From Synanceia verrucosa (taxonomy: Eukaryota > Chordata > Actinopteri > Perciformes > Synanceiidae): a stretch of DNA of 64,000 nt. Shown one piece after another: positions 23,300-37,471 of this stretch. Positions within the stretch are counted from its first letter, which is position 1, and every line of letters starts with the position of its first letter. The notes below the pieces were generated by a model. The model saw only the letters and a list, made by a program, of their open reading frames with translations. It was not told the origin of the DNA and made no database searches. The position numbers and the translations under genes are program-made. The stretch is taken from NCBI GenBank assembly GCA_029721515.1, contig CM056556.1, positions 8,184,501 to 8,248,500 of the forward strand, read 5' to 3'.

Positions 23300-26200
23300 C
23301 GCATGTCTGCATAGGTGGTCACTGTGAAATAGCTGCATTACCTTTCATATTAAAAAAAGCAAAATTATATATTTAAAAAATTCTGTTAACTCTTTGAGTG
23401 CCAGTCGTTTTTTTTAAAATAGAAAGTGCCTTATGCCCATTTCTAGACCCACAGAATATTTCGTCCTATGACTCTGAAAACACAGAATAACTCAAATGAA
23501 AGAAGAGACTCTCTATTTCATCATGAAAAGTGTTTGTTTTTACCTTATTCTGTTTTTGTTTTGTCTGGAGGAGAGTAGAGGGCACTTTCATCAAAATTGC
23601 CACAAAACCAGTTGACTGTGATGTTTACAGCTTCATGTTTAACTCTAGCATTGCTAAATTTGCTCATCTGAAGAGTTATACCAACAGAGCCTCTTTAAAT
23701 AGACCCATCCTCCTCCACACTCAGCTGTGCCCTGAGCTGGGTACTCATATCATGAGCCTGTGTTTCTGTGTTGGTGTTTGTTTATTCCTTGTATTTTAGA
23801 CTGAATCTTGCTCAAGACAGTGCTCAAGGCGTCTTTGCTGGCATCTACAGCTGTGAGCTCATCGTCCCTCCCTGTGCGTACAAGTGTGTGTGTAACCTCA
23901 GTGTGGCATATGCTGCTGCTGCTGCGTTTCACAGTATTTCTCTCCAGCCAGTGACGTTTACACAAGGTCAAACAGGGAGAGCATCTGGTGTGTGAGATGC
24001 TAAGAGTTTGAGGAATGTCAGGGAGCATCTGGGTGCACTCACACAAATGCACACATACACTCAGAAATACAGACACGCATCTATGAATGCTTTCGCATAT
24101 AAACATTTATTTTGTACTCTTCCTCAATGTGTCTCTCTGTCTTTTGCACACACAAACATTCGCCATACAAATTCACAAATACTGTAGTAACAGCAGCAGC
24201 AGATAGGGGCTGCTGTAAGACTGTGGAAGCTCTCTGGCCAATCCGCTGGCAGGTCGTTTGGAGCCCGGCTTCCCACTGGCACATCTCTTTCTCTTCTCTT
24301 TTCTCCCGACGGTCGTCATCTTCTCTCCCGTCTCTCTGCATCTCCCTTCCCCCTCATCCTCATCTTCAATCCTGGGATTAAAAATTGGCTGTAACCAGGT
24401 GCTGTGTGTGTGGTGGAGCAGCTTTGGTGGAGAAGCAGAGGCAGGAGGGAGGACAGTGAGGTTTCACCGTGGCAGCAGGAGATTGCGAGGCTAGAGGACG
24501 CCTGGGAGGACAGGCTGTCTGTGGATGTATACCTGTGGAGAAAGGACGGCTTTTATCAACATCTGGGCTCGCTGCTGATGAGGTGGCTGGTCTGCACTGC
24601 CTTTCTCTTCTCACTCTGTCTGTCTCTGCACATATGTCTGTGTGTGTTGGTGAGCATAAATATGTGTGTGTTGTTCTGTGCATGTCAACGATATGGCCTG
24701 TGCCTGAATGCGTGGCTGTATGATGTGATATTTACCGATCTTAGGACTGCGACGGCACTGATAATGTTCAATCAAGATTTCATCCCGTCTTCCTTTGTTT
24801 TCTGGCACTCTCCTTTCCTCTCCTCTCCTCTAGCTTTTCTGTTTGTAAAGCAATTCACAGTGCTTCACATTCTCGCTAAAATGGTGTCTTTTTACAAGAC
24901 ATTATTCCAAAAGGATTAATTATTGCAGAATCACAGAGGCACCTGTCAGCAACATACATACAGGTATCTGCCTTGTCTGTACAGCATAAAGGATTTTCTC
25001 TCCAACGGTACACTGTATGTTCTCTTTGACAAGTAGGCCCTGCATAAATCTCAGCCGGTAGGCCAAACACTGTCAAGTCAGTTTGGCAGGAGGTTGCTAG
25101 AATACGCACGAGTGACATGTCTTTCATTTGTAAATGCATGGCATGTAACCTCATCTCTCCCGCTGTCTGATGTGATAGTCTTGCACACTGAATGTGGTGT
25201 GGAGAATAAATTTTCCTCCTCTCATCCTCTTGGGCTTCTTTGGTTTGGGTTTAAAGGGAAGAGAAACAATTCATGGGCATTATCATTCAGTGTGTGTGTG
25301 TGTGCAGCACAGATATGCTGGCCTCCTCTTAGTCCTCTGCTTCCACTTATGTTTGTCCTTTAATTTACTGTTTCAGTTCAGTACCTCAATGAGGAGGAAA
25401 AGAGCTTGCACATAATCAGCAGAGACAGACAGAGATGAGGTGGTGTGAGAGCTTCTGTCCTTTGTAGACCTTTGTCACCCAACCTGCTGACACTGCACAT
25501 TTAGCCCCAAGGGATCACTGGTTTACACAATTACCATGATCTGTGTGTGTCAGTGTGTGTAGAAGCCTCTGCTGTTTTGCATTAGTGTGAAAATCAGTGC
25601 AAGCTTTTATTACAATCCAGAATATTCTAGGCATTTACCGTAATGTCAGACTGACCTCTAGTATCTTTGGAAACGTTGGGATATCTTGAATTTAAAGGCT
25701 CTGTGGGTTTTTTGTGGGATGTTTGGTTGCACAGCGTGAGTGTGTAAGGAGTGGACTGGCCTGCTGGGCAGACTGCTTGTTCTTCACTCTTGTTTCCAAT
25801 ACGGCATCACTTGCATCATGTTTGATCAAGTGCCAGTTCTGAAACGAGAAAACAATAAGATATTTGTTTATCACGCCTACAAAATGTCAGGCTTGTGTGG
25901 CGTGTCATGCTATCAAATGAAAGCCAGCTCTAATCTCTCCCTTCCTGTGTTTGTGTTCAGGGGGGGTGGTTGACAAGGATTTGCGGCACTACCTCAACTT
26001 GCGTTTCTCCAAGGGCTCAGTGGACCACGACCATCAGCAGATCATCAGAGACAACCTCTACCTCCGCACGGTTCCCTGTGAGTCCAGATCTCTTGCCTCT
26101 CTCCTTCCCTCTGGCATCTTTGATCCCCCCCAGTCTTCTTCCTCACTGTGTGTCTTAGTCATTGTCTTTCTTAGATATCATTTCACCCTCCTCCTCCTCC

Positions 26201-28699
26201 AGTTTTATTTTGTTCTCTATTTTAGTTTTCCCCCTTGCCCTCGGGATGTTGGCCTCCTGTTTTTACAGCACACTTGCGCTCTTTCTGCCCATCTCTCGTC
26301 GTCTATTGCTCCTTCTTTTCCTTCAATCGTCCGGCTGCTGAGCCCTCAGCCTGAGGTTTCCACGGCAACCACCCTCTTGTCTCGAGGCTTCCTTGCTTTG
26401 ACGCCCTACCCCCCTCCAGCACACGCTAGACATGCACAACACACGCAGATATACAAGGATAATAACATGTCACCCTCCTGGATACATTAGTTGTGTCTTT
26501 TGTTTATATTAGTGTGATTTTACACAAATCCTCACAGACACTTTACACTTGTTGGCTGCATGTGGATGTGTGTGTGTGTGCTTACATCATGTTATCTGTG
26601 CGTGCGCCTGTTGCCTGTTGGTGTTCGATGTCATTGCTATGATTGACACTGAGGCAATGCCATCCCTAGGAGCTCTGTCTGTTGTCAGTAAAACAAGCAG
26701 CTCGTGAATCAGCTTCTTTGGAGACTGAAGCTGCTCTGATGCTCAATACTGCAGACTTCACGTTACTCTTTCCATGCAGCATGTGGTTCAGTACGTCGTG
26801 ACTTGGTGTTTGCTGAGGGCCTTTGTACTCGTGTGGCAGTGTTTCAATATCCTCTGTTAATGATCTCTTAACTGTTAATAAATAAGAAAGTCATGGTGTT
26901 TTGCAAGCAAAGGTGGTGGAGTTAAATTAGCTGGTCGTTTTGGCTGTTTGAACAGACACATTTTGGTACAGAAGCACGAGAAAGCAAAGCTAGGATTTGA
27001 CGTCAGTGACAGTTGCTTTTGCATTGGCTGAGCACTTCTACTATACTAGATGTCCTGTGCCGGTGTGTTGAGCCGCTGACACAGAAGTGATTGTTTAATA
27101 CGCTCCCACAGCTGCACAGTACTGAGCCTCTCTCCCTCTTTTTCCTCTCTTCCCTCCCTCCCTCCCTCTCTCTCTCCTGTCGACTTCATCTCTTTGCTTT
27201 CACGTTTTGCTCTTCTCTCATTTTCCCCCTGCCTCTGCCTCTTTGATTTCTTTTGGTCACTACCTCACTCCATCACGTTTTTTTTCTGCTCTTTTTCAAT
27301 TTTAACTCCAGACAGCACACTCTCCTTCCTCTTCCCTTTCCTTTTTCTACCTTTCTCAGCCTGTTGGCTGTGTAATAATGCAGAGACGGTGGACTGACAG
27401 GGTGACAACTGAGGTGATGGAGACTGGCTGAGGTTCAACACTGCAGGTCCTCATACACTTCTCAGCATGAACCATAGTTTCATCATTAGGCCTGTCACAA
27501 TTATTACGTAACCTGAGGAAAAGGTTCCAATGTTAGGACAAAAACATGCAAAAAGAGAGCTTGGCTGACTCAATCTTACTTCTGTTGGAAGGATTCTTCT
27601 GTTTCAGCTCACATGAGACTGATTGTTGCATATGAAGCAAGATGACGACAGAGATGGCATTGACGTCTCTCTTGACTTAGAGCAGAAAGTCTCTCAGCAG
27701 CAGCAGAAGTTGACAGCTCTGGGAGCTCTGAGGAAAGTTATGCTGGATTTGTTGCTTCCATCCAGCTTTTTTAATGAAATAATTTACATAAAAATGTTTG
27801 GACCGTGCTGTCAGAGTAGTGTGGGGCCTTTCAGGAATAGCTTGGTGCTAGATGGCGGTGATCCAAGCAGTAAAGTTGTCTAGTCGTAGTAAATGTACAG
27901 TGTCAACGCAATGTGAAGGTCTCCCCTGTGTTTCTCGACTATGGTCTGGAAGCTGGACGGTTAACACTCGCTCTGTGTTTCCTTGTTGCATATGAAATAA
28001 AATCAAGCTTTCTTCTGCATTAATTAATCATCTTGAATCACTTTTCTTGTTACATTAAGTTGGCCTTCACAACCATTTTAGAACAAGATAAGTCTATGTG
28101 CAGCAGAGCCAAAGGTATGACATTGTTTCACCTTTTGCAATTATTTGTGTGGCAATTAATAGTTGTAGTAATTATAGTTGTGATTCCTTTATCGGAATAG
28201 AAAGGCAGTTATTCTGTGATGTGTATGCAGTAATGACATCCCCATAATTAACTGCCTATCTGTATCAGTGTAATGAAGATTACAGAAATTCTATCTCATG
28301 GACCTCCTGCATACAAGTTTTGAAATACATGTGATATTACAGCGTTTCCCCAAATTTGTCTTAAGCTTACTGACCTCATTTAATTCGCTTTTGGTCAGCA
28401 GGTAGTCTATACTGCATGTGAGGATGCTTCATATACATTCACTGCAGTCTGAGACACACCAAAGTAGGCGTTGCTCAACCATCAGAGTGACACAGCATCA
28501 GACGGCTAAAAAATAGGCAAGATGGTCCTGAATGCTACGCTGCTCGTGCCCAGCAGGCTGTTTGTTGTTGTGGTTTGGAGCGTTATAAAATCAGTGTTTT
28601 TCTCCCGTGTCTGCAGCGCTCTGGCCACGCTGTCAGTGTGAGTCTGTCAGCTTGACGAGCAGACGCCACTCTGCATCACAACATGCTGTCACACTGAAG

Positions 28700-28747
<48 letters not shown>

Positions 28748-31018
28748 CATACAGCTAGAAGGCTCAAATGCTGACATCAGTCTCCTGCATCCTGTTGCAT
28801 CACTTGTAACAGTGCTGTGATAATTTGCTTTCTGATATTAATAACTCATATGTTGTAACATGTATTCACGCCATAACAAGCAGCATACACTTTTAAGACA
28901 CGTGCATGTGTAGGATTGGGACTGATATTAAAATAAAATAGACTGTGCAAGAATCAATTAGTGGTGTTAAGCTGAAGAAGACAGGTGGAATAAGAATTTG
29001 GGAGGGATGTGATTGGGATAAAACTTTTACAGTTCACAGGTTGAACCATTCTATAAAATTGCCACGGTTTGATAGTCTTTCTTTCTTCTCAAGCTTTTGG
29101 GAAAAATACATTTGCTAGCACCATTATAGGGATCACTTGACCACTTTACAAAATTAGTCTAAGCTTATGCTGGAGCACCTGCTGCTGAGTAGTTCAGAGG
29201 AGAGTTTTAGATGGTACTGCTCTCTGCATACAGACGGTGTGAGTGCTTCTTTGATAGGAGTATCGCTGAGAGTGTAAGACAGTGAAATGGGCTAAATTAA
29301 AGAAAAATAAAGTAAAATATATAGTGGGAAGTAGAGATGGCCATATAGTAAACTGAAAAAGAGAGAGGGGAGGGAAGATGATGGATGTGGACATGAGCAA
29401 AGGCGAGAAGATGGAAAAAGGAGAGAAGACGGGAGGAGAGGTGGCTAAGAAGGGGACATCGCAGGGGAAAGAAGGGGAGGGGAGAGGAGAGCGTACAGAA
29501 GGCAATAGTTGATGCAGGGTGATGGAAGTATGAGCAGAGCAGAGACGTGAGGAGTGAAAGAGCAGACGTGCACTGAATGGAGGTAGTGGGAGATATGAGG
29601 GATCCTCGTAAGTCATTCCCCAGAGAACCATCTCCTCCCCTCCACACTACTCAGAGGCATCAGTAAAAAGCTCTATAAATAGCTTCAACAGTGAGCAGCA
29701 CGTTTCTCTTCTCAGATAGCCAGTAAATTCATGCAGCTTCTGTCACTTCACATCCGCTGATCTGGACGTATGCAGCTTTGCAGCCTCCGACAGGGAATCC
29801 TCCTCTGGAGACTACAGTAGAGGAGCAGATAAAGATGGTGATGAGGAACATGGCCAAGATGCTTAGGATGGATGATAGGGCTGACGGATGCTGCTGATAC
29901 TGATAGCAGTAATGAAGACGGCTAGCGAGATGATGGAAGGAGATTTGTGGAAAATTACACCTTTTTAACCTCAACAGATTTGCACTGTTCTTTCTTTCTG
30001 AACAGGGGAAAGAAAAATGCCTTCTATCAATAAAACATACATTTAAAATAAAAACATTTCTCACCAAGCAGTCAGATATTTCAAAACAAAGGAATATGTT
30101 TGATGTATCTGCCAGTTGAATCCATATTGTAGTTTTCTCTGCTTTCCTCACAGTCAGTAAACATTCACACTTGTGTGACCTTTTTGCTTGAACAACTTGG
30201 TTGACAGTATGCTTTTGTAGAAAAGTTAGACTTCAAATTTGCATCTTCGCTTCAGCGTTGAGCTCAACTTGGGTGACCTTACGTGTGAATTTCGCCACAG
30301 AGGGTGATGGTAACTCACATCACCTGCCTGGTGACTGTGCCTTTAATGCACAATCAGACACTCATTATAAATACAGAGGAACACAATCTGCACCTCATGA
30401 ACACTCAGTCCATTCATCTGTGATGATTTCCTCAGCAACGGAAGCTGTTTTACCAAATTCTCTCACCTCCATCTGTGTTTGAGTTTTAATTTGACTGACT
30501 GAAGAAAATATGATTTTTGCATCCAAAAATGTAACCGATTTGAAGGCAGGTTCAGTTTTTCTGTTGTTGGAACATATTCATAGTACTTATCTATAAATCA
30601 GTTTTATAGATTGCTGATTTTATCATTTTTACTTACTAATAAAGCTGTATGATTTTATGATATATATGGTAGTGTGATATGAAAATGTTTACCGCAGGAC
30701 CCTGTTGTTTATATCGTCATTTTAACATGACTCCATGGTGAGCTCTGTTACTACACTAAGGTTAATGTTAACGTTACTCCAGCTGTGGTTGGATATGTTG
30801 TGGAAAGCACAACTTAATGTCGGAATGATACTTGAATAATCCAAATGTATCATGTGAGTTCAAAACATGTTCATTGTGTGAAGCACAGTGTGTTATGAAG
30901 GCTAATGTAACTGCAGCAACACTACTGCTTTGGTAGCATTTTTCACTTTTAGTCAAAATTTGCCAGGGGTATAATGATAATAATTTTGGGCTTAACTGTA
31001 TCTATCTATCTATATATC

Positions 31019-31060
<42 letters not shown>

Positions 31061-34000
31061 TATCTATATATATATATAGTTATTCAATAAAATTAGCTGC
31101 ATCAAGAGATCTCATAGCACTAGTTACTGATATGGATGTGAGTGAGCTTTAACCCTAAATTAGTACTGTGACTGATGATGTTGGGGGAGGAAGAGGAGTG
31201 ATGACAGTTATTTTAGGGTGTTTGTCACAATGATTATACTGAAGTTGGATGAGGTGATAAAGAAATATTCATTTCTTGGGTGTGTGGTTGTACTGCAGAT
31301 TGATTTTGTGTGAACCCACTAAAACAGTGTTTATCCATGAATGAACACGTATGTGCATTTTACACTGAGGCATTGATTATTCTGTTTGTGTGTTGAGAAT
31401 TAATAAACTGAACTGATAAATAATGATGGTGCTACACACTATTCTCTGTTGAGGTTGTTTGTGCTTGCCTCTATATGAGAAAGAGACAGGGAAGTACATC
31501 ATCCCCCAGGGACTTTCTCCTTTAAGGGGTGATTTCGCCTGCTGGTCTGCTCTTGCTAAGGGGCTGGCTGACATGCTTTGATGTGGCTCTGTGCTCCCCA
31601 CTGTTTGATTGGCATGGTGGATTAATGTCGTTCCACAGATGAAAGAAACTGCAAGGGAATGATATGAATTTTCTGAAATGAAAATAGCAAATATTGAATG
31701 TGGTTAATGAAGTGGTTGTATTTGCAAAGTGCTTTCTGTGTTAAGCTTTGGACAGGTGTCGTCTCATCTCTTTTTCCTCTCCTCGGTATGATCCTCTCAT
31801 TCGGCAGCTATTCACAAAATGAGGTTCCTTTGATGCCTTTTTTATTTGTGTTCCTGTCTTGAGTTACCTCCTCACCCCACGTCTCTGTCTGTGCTACTTC
31901 TAAGATAAGAGTAATGAGCAGTGATGAGCCAGGTGCTCAGCGAGCAGCTCGCCCTGTGATGGTCAGTAAGCGCTGACACCTCAGAGAGCTCGACTGTTTA
32001 CTCTGGTCTTCACCTCTCCACACAAACACATAGATGCACACACTGCATACCAAACACCACACACCAGCTCTGTGTGGACATCATTGTGACCCCCACTGTC
32101 GCCTCGCGTCAGTCAGCTCTGTAGACTAATAAAGGTGTTTTTCAGCTTATCAGAGCTGATTTCCATCACCACACGACTTCAGTAAAGTAGTAAGTTCTCA
32201 AAGTCACGCCTGGTAGGCTATGAAGACATGGAATACAGCGTCTGAAAGGCAAAACTGAGGATTCGACCACATTTTAAGGTAAGTTGATCAGACTTTTATA
32301 TCTCACGTGCAATGTTATCGCGCTAACTAACGTAAGAGATGTAACGTGTGAGATTCCGATCAACTTACGTTGAAATGTGGATGAATCCTCACAGTTTCGC
32401 CTTTCAAATGGTGTATTCCATGTTTTTATAGCCTTACCAGGCATTTTACAATCCAGCAGTATAGATAGGGTGCCACTATTACTGTTTACATTTTTAGCCA
32501 GGGTTTGGACCCGGAAGTGATTATGGAGGAAAGATGCCGCCGCCGAATGAAATGCATGCACAGAACGTACAGTCCAATCCCCAATCCCATTCACCGTATA
32601 CATGCACGCCTTGTGCAGCTAATGACCGAGTTATCTCAGCATCTTAATACGACTGCAATTGTCCCATTTGTAGTCAAACTAAGGTGTATACATGAAAATA
32701 GTAACTCGATAGTATTTGGGTTAAGCCAATAAGTCGGATTATTACACTCCCATGTAAACACACCAGGGTTTTTCCTGCGTTCAAATTTGCGTGGCGGCCG
32801 CCTCCAGCTATTTTTGTACCACCCCTAGCCAGAGCGAAGAAGAAACAGATCGAATCGTGTTTTTCCCAGTTTTTTTCCGCTAACTAACTAACACGATTCG
32901 ATCTGTTTCTTCTTCGGTAGTTGCTTCAGGTCTTTCGGGTGCACTGTTGTTGATATAGCGCCTCAATAGTGGCGCAACGCTGCAACTGCAGTTAAAATAC
33001 GTAGCTGCCGCAGAGGGACATCAATCGCTCAATCAACACAGCTGGAGCTGTGTTGAGCAATATCAATCGCTCTGGCTAGGGGTGGTACAAAAATAGCTGG
33101 AGGCGGCCGCCACGCAAATTTGAACGCAGGAAAAACCCTGCACACTGACAGTTGTCTTTCCAGCTGCTCGTCGACTTGACAGACAGACACTTTATGGATG
33201 ACTTGATGCATCTGTTTTGAACCTGAATTAACTCTGTGCTTGCCACTTTAATTTCTGTGAAGGAGTTTTCTGTTCACCGAATGTTTTAAATCCTCCTAAA
33301 TCACTAAAAATGAGAAAATGAATCGTCTAGGAGGATAGTGGTCGGCACACTGCATTTTTGGGAAACTGATGCCCAGTCAGCGGCAGCATCGACTCAAATT
33401 CATGCAGCACAAACCCAGAGCCAGGAGTCAGAGCGTGCTGGTGGAGCACTGGATCTTACCTATATAATGACAGCAAGTTTGCTGACCCGGCAGGGAGTCA
33501 GGGCAGTCCCCCTAGGATCAGACCCCTGATGCTGGATTTGCACTGGCTGAATGTGAGCTAACTGCTAATGGGGAGTTGCTACGTCTTCAGAAGCTGCGGC
33601 TACTCCCAGCAAATCAGCCTGACAGTGAGGCCAAGGAGAGAGTGCAAGTTGTTTTCTCGTTTCCGCCTCTCTGGATTTAATCCAATAAACAAACTAACAA
33701 AACACACACAGACCATGAATATATTGCTGGCAAGCCTTTGGTGTGTTGTGTCTAGAGCATAACCCACAAATTGCAAAAAAAAAAAAATACAAAAAAAAAA
33801 AAAAAGATCACAACCTTTTTGAGACTTGCTGCCGTAAAACCTGTCCAGACTTTAACCAAGACTACTTGCCATTTTTCAATGTTGGTGTAACAGAATCAAT
33901 TCACTCTGGCCTCTGATATTCAATGTCAAAAAAGCAAAGTAAAGTAGCTAACAAGTAGCTATAAATTAAAAGTAATATGAGCGACTAATGGATTCATGAG

Positions 34001-37000
34001 TTATCTACTTTTTTACACTGACATGTTGCCTGTATGTAAACTCGGTCACCAGTCTACAGTATGCCTTTATCTCAGCTCAGTCAGCCCTTGAAAGCTTTGA
34101 AACTGTCTCTGATGAGTACACTGTAGGGCAGTGTGTAATATCACAACAATCTGCCTCTGCATCTGTAACTGAGTAAGCAGCCTAATCTCACATCCGTTCC
34201 GTCGGGATTTACACTGCAGAGGTAACATCCAAGTCTCCCAGTCTTCCCAGTCAGCAGCCCCCATCGGAGTCAAACCTATCCACTTAAACAGAGGCTGAAT
34301 TACTCTGAGGTAACCAGTGAGTCTCAGTGGCGAAGCTGTGACAGTAATTGATGGATGAAGTGCGAGGAAGCACAGACCTGCAGCTCTGCAGAGCAAAAGG
34401 ACTCGAGCTGAGGACCTCTGAGACTGTAAATAGTGAAACAGCTGAGTATGCGAAATGGCCGAGTGTCAGATCTCATGTAAATATATATTTTTTTGCAGTT
34501 AATGTAGCTTGTTACTAAGGCAAGGCTGTACTGCCAAGCACTGACATGTTGTCGTGGTTGCAGAGGCTCCTGTCAGAGTGTTGCCATGTTGTGTCGCTGC
34601 ATCTGTAGCCTGAGCTTTGTAGTGTAAATAAGAATGATTGTATGCATGCGCAATCACATAGGCCTGCTGTCATATATCACATCTGCCAACAGGGAAGAAG
34701 GAAAAAGGAGAGGGTGGATGAATGTTGAGAGTGAATGAGATGTGATACCAAAGTGCAAGACGGAGCTTGAAGGAGAGACAGGAAGACACAAAAAAGACAG
34801 AGTGAGTAATGGTGACAAAGAGCACCAACACAGAAACAGAAGGAGAGATAGATAGATGGAAAGATAGATAGACAGACAGATAGACGGATAGAAGCATAGA
34901 TAGATGCAAGACAGTAAATGAATGAGAAAGCAACAGTGTTTGTGGTGTGAGGAAAAAAACAAATGCAATCCTCACATTCCTCTGAAGAGGATTCTGGATA
35001 AACAAGTACAAGGTTTAGAGGACATTTTTTCTGCCTCTGTATTTTTTAGTAGCAGGATATTCTGTGACAAATTCCACTGTTCCCTTTATATTTTCCCTGT
35101 AATTGTACGCTGAATAGTTAGATCGAATAAGAGGATTTTTATAACTTGTGCATCATTTTTGCATAGAGTATTTTCACAGATCTTAGTATGAAAAATGGGA
35201 AATAGTTGGACATCTTGGGATTTGTGCTCAGGTGCACATGATATACGTATTGTAATGGATTTATCAAAGCATCCAGCTCAAGACCTTACAGAAACTGCAG
35301 TGTGTCTCTATTGAGATGAAAAGAAATACATTCAGAAGATAAATGTCTCTCCACCATGTGCAGCATTGTTAGGTTACAAGCATGAGGCCCAGAGGGACAG
35401 GTGTGCTATCATAACTGTACCAACATGTATGAATTGTCCTCATCCAGTCCACTTGGGGATTATTGAGAAAGAATGCCATGCTCGTTCACCTTTTTTGAGA
35501 TTATTTTTAGTTACTGTAGATCTGATGTTACTCCTGTCTCTGTAACAAATTCCCTCAAACTCCCAAAGCAGCCTGATGACTCTGATGGATGATATGTTAG
35601 AGCCAATAGGGCTTTGTGAGACAGACAAGCCAAATACAATTGCTCACTGAGACATTGGTAGTTCAGATGGGACTAGTTTTTCTCATCTGGATTTGTTGTT
35701 CAGTCCACTTAGCGTACAACTCTTTAGATAGGTAGGTTTAGGTACAAATTTTCTGCGTCTCCAGCTAAATAATAACTATTAGCATGGGGATGGCAGTAAC
35801 TCAGGGACTTGGCTTGGAGTTGGTAGTTCAAGTCCCTGCACAGACCAAGTGCAGAGCATGGACTGGTAGCTGGAGAGATGCCTCCTCCCCTTGGCCAGGG
35901 CACCAAACACCTATCTGCTCAGGGCGTCTGCAGGTATGCAGCAGCCTCGTTCTGACATCTTGCCATTTATTGAATGTATATCGGTCCTGTTTGAGCATGT
36001 GTCTCTGTGTTTTATATCTGTGTGCAAAGAATGAAATAATAATAACAGAGTGGAAAAAATACAATTTCCCCGACAGGGTGATCAATAAATTAATCTTTTT
36101 TTCCTCATCTTAAAAACTCACACTCGGTTTGCCGCACTCTTACTCACCTCCTCGTTCCCACACATACTCACTGAGATTGCAGAGACCACCTTCCCCCACG
36201 CTTTGTTATGATAATCAGTCCATCGATAGTGTATTTTTAGCTCTGAATCTCCCCCGCTCTGCCCCTCCCACTTGGTGACTTCCTATCTAATTATACAAAC
36301 ATACGTATGAAGACACGTGCACATTCTCCAACTCACTCGCAGGCCTCTGTGAATGCACAGCGAGGTTAACCAGTCATGCTTTTTCCCCTCTCACTCTGCT
36401 GCTGTCTGTTTCTCTGCTTGCTTCTCTTTTGCCACTCCATTATTTAGCAAAGGTCTTTGTCCTCTTATCGTCTGACACCCAGCTGAGTTATTTCAGTATA
36501 TCAGCTATTTTAGCTTTTCCTCCAAATGGAATTTTCTTGTTATGTTTCTACGTAATCTCTTTCTCTGTTTTTTTTTCTTTCACACACACTCCCACCAATG
36601 TGAAAATTTTCTGTAGCTCTCGGTCGTCATGGTTTGAGGCAGAGAATGTCTTCACCCCCTAAAGTGGCAGCTCCAAAGCTTTTCTGTGCTATTATGGATT
36701 TAAGTCATTTAAGCCATAAACCTCTGTGGCGCGCATACTCCTACTCGCAGCGTCACCTCTGAGAGGTTTGGCTACACAGACTTATTGCAATGCAGAGACC
36801 ATTTTTGGCTCATAGCCGACTTTATCCTTTATTAGCGAGAGCACGACATCCAATCAATAGTGAACAGCAGCAGTGCTTTTGGCTCAAGGGAAGCATTGCT
36901 GCCTTTTCTCAGTACAGTTTGCTGCCATTTTTTTTTAATTTGAGCACCTGTGCAGCTTGTCTTGCTTTGTTCAGCCCATTTATTAAAGGTCTAAGTCTAA

Positions 37001-37404
37001 ATCCACTGAACTAAGCTGCAGACATTTCTGACCTCATCCACAAGCTCTGTAAATTATGAATTGTATTTGCATCGTTTTTGGCTTCTACCTTGGAGTTTTC
37101 ATGCATAAGGGAAAGGAGGTTGGTGACGATGAAGAGCGAGAAAGGTAACAATGGGGGTAGAAGGAATAAAGTATTTTGATTGATTTTGTTTTAATAAAAA
37201 AGGACTACTTCAGAGTTATTTAGTGTTATTTAGAGTATCTAGCTGAGGGGAAGGGAGGGGTAAGAGCAGAGAGTGAGGGAGAAAAACAGGCAAAGCGGCT
37301 GAGTGGAAATGTGTGAAAAGGAAGGAAGAAGGAAAAGAGGAACAGCTGGCCAATCTGCCAATCTCAAGGCCAGATAGTCTATCAATACTCCCAGCTCAGA
37401 TCCA

Positions 37405-37471
<67 letters not shown>

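Larger units (their letters stand above)
9816..25960 (+). other. magi2 intron 1 (16.1 kb)
   Basis: No gene was recognised on either strand. Contents listed separately: a SINE-like element (11850-12090), a Tc1 remnant (16329-16700), TAGC-rich repeats (~20972-21109), a GT microsatellite (22025-22098), a hairpin plus AT tract (23171-23297) and a TTAA-flanked element fragment (23390-23560). There is also a perfect 11-bp hairpin at 11485-11513 next to a TA run (11519-11541), and an AAT run at 12248-12269. Open frames in it look like chance or repeats. Confidence 0.8.

Noticed and set aside
24404..24919. A 171-codon open frame in intron 1 with a protein-like stretch (QQEIARLEDAWEDR)
   Set aside because: No homology recognised, no convincing splice context joining it to magi2, and the rest is low-complexity. 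An alternative exon cannot be excluded but is not supported.
29194..29647. Overlapping Ser/Phe/Leu-rich minus-strand open frames
   Set aside because: They arise from a purine-rich (GA-rich) tract, a compositional artefact.
35787..35860. A possible tRNA gene
   Set aside because: It has box A/B-like sequence but no foldable cloverleaf; it is the head of a SINE.
35784..36113. A 109-codon open frame
   Set aside because: It coincides with the tRNA-derived SINE and is not a gene.
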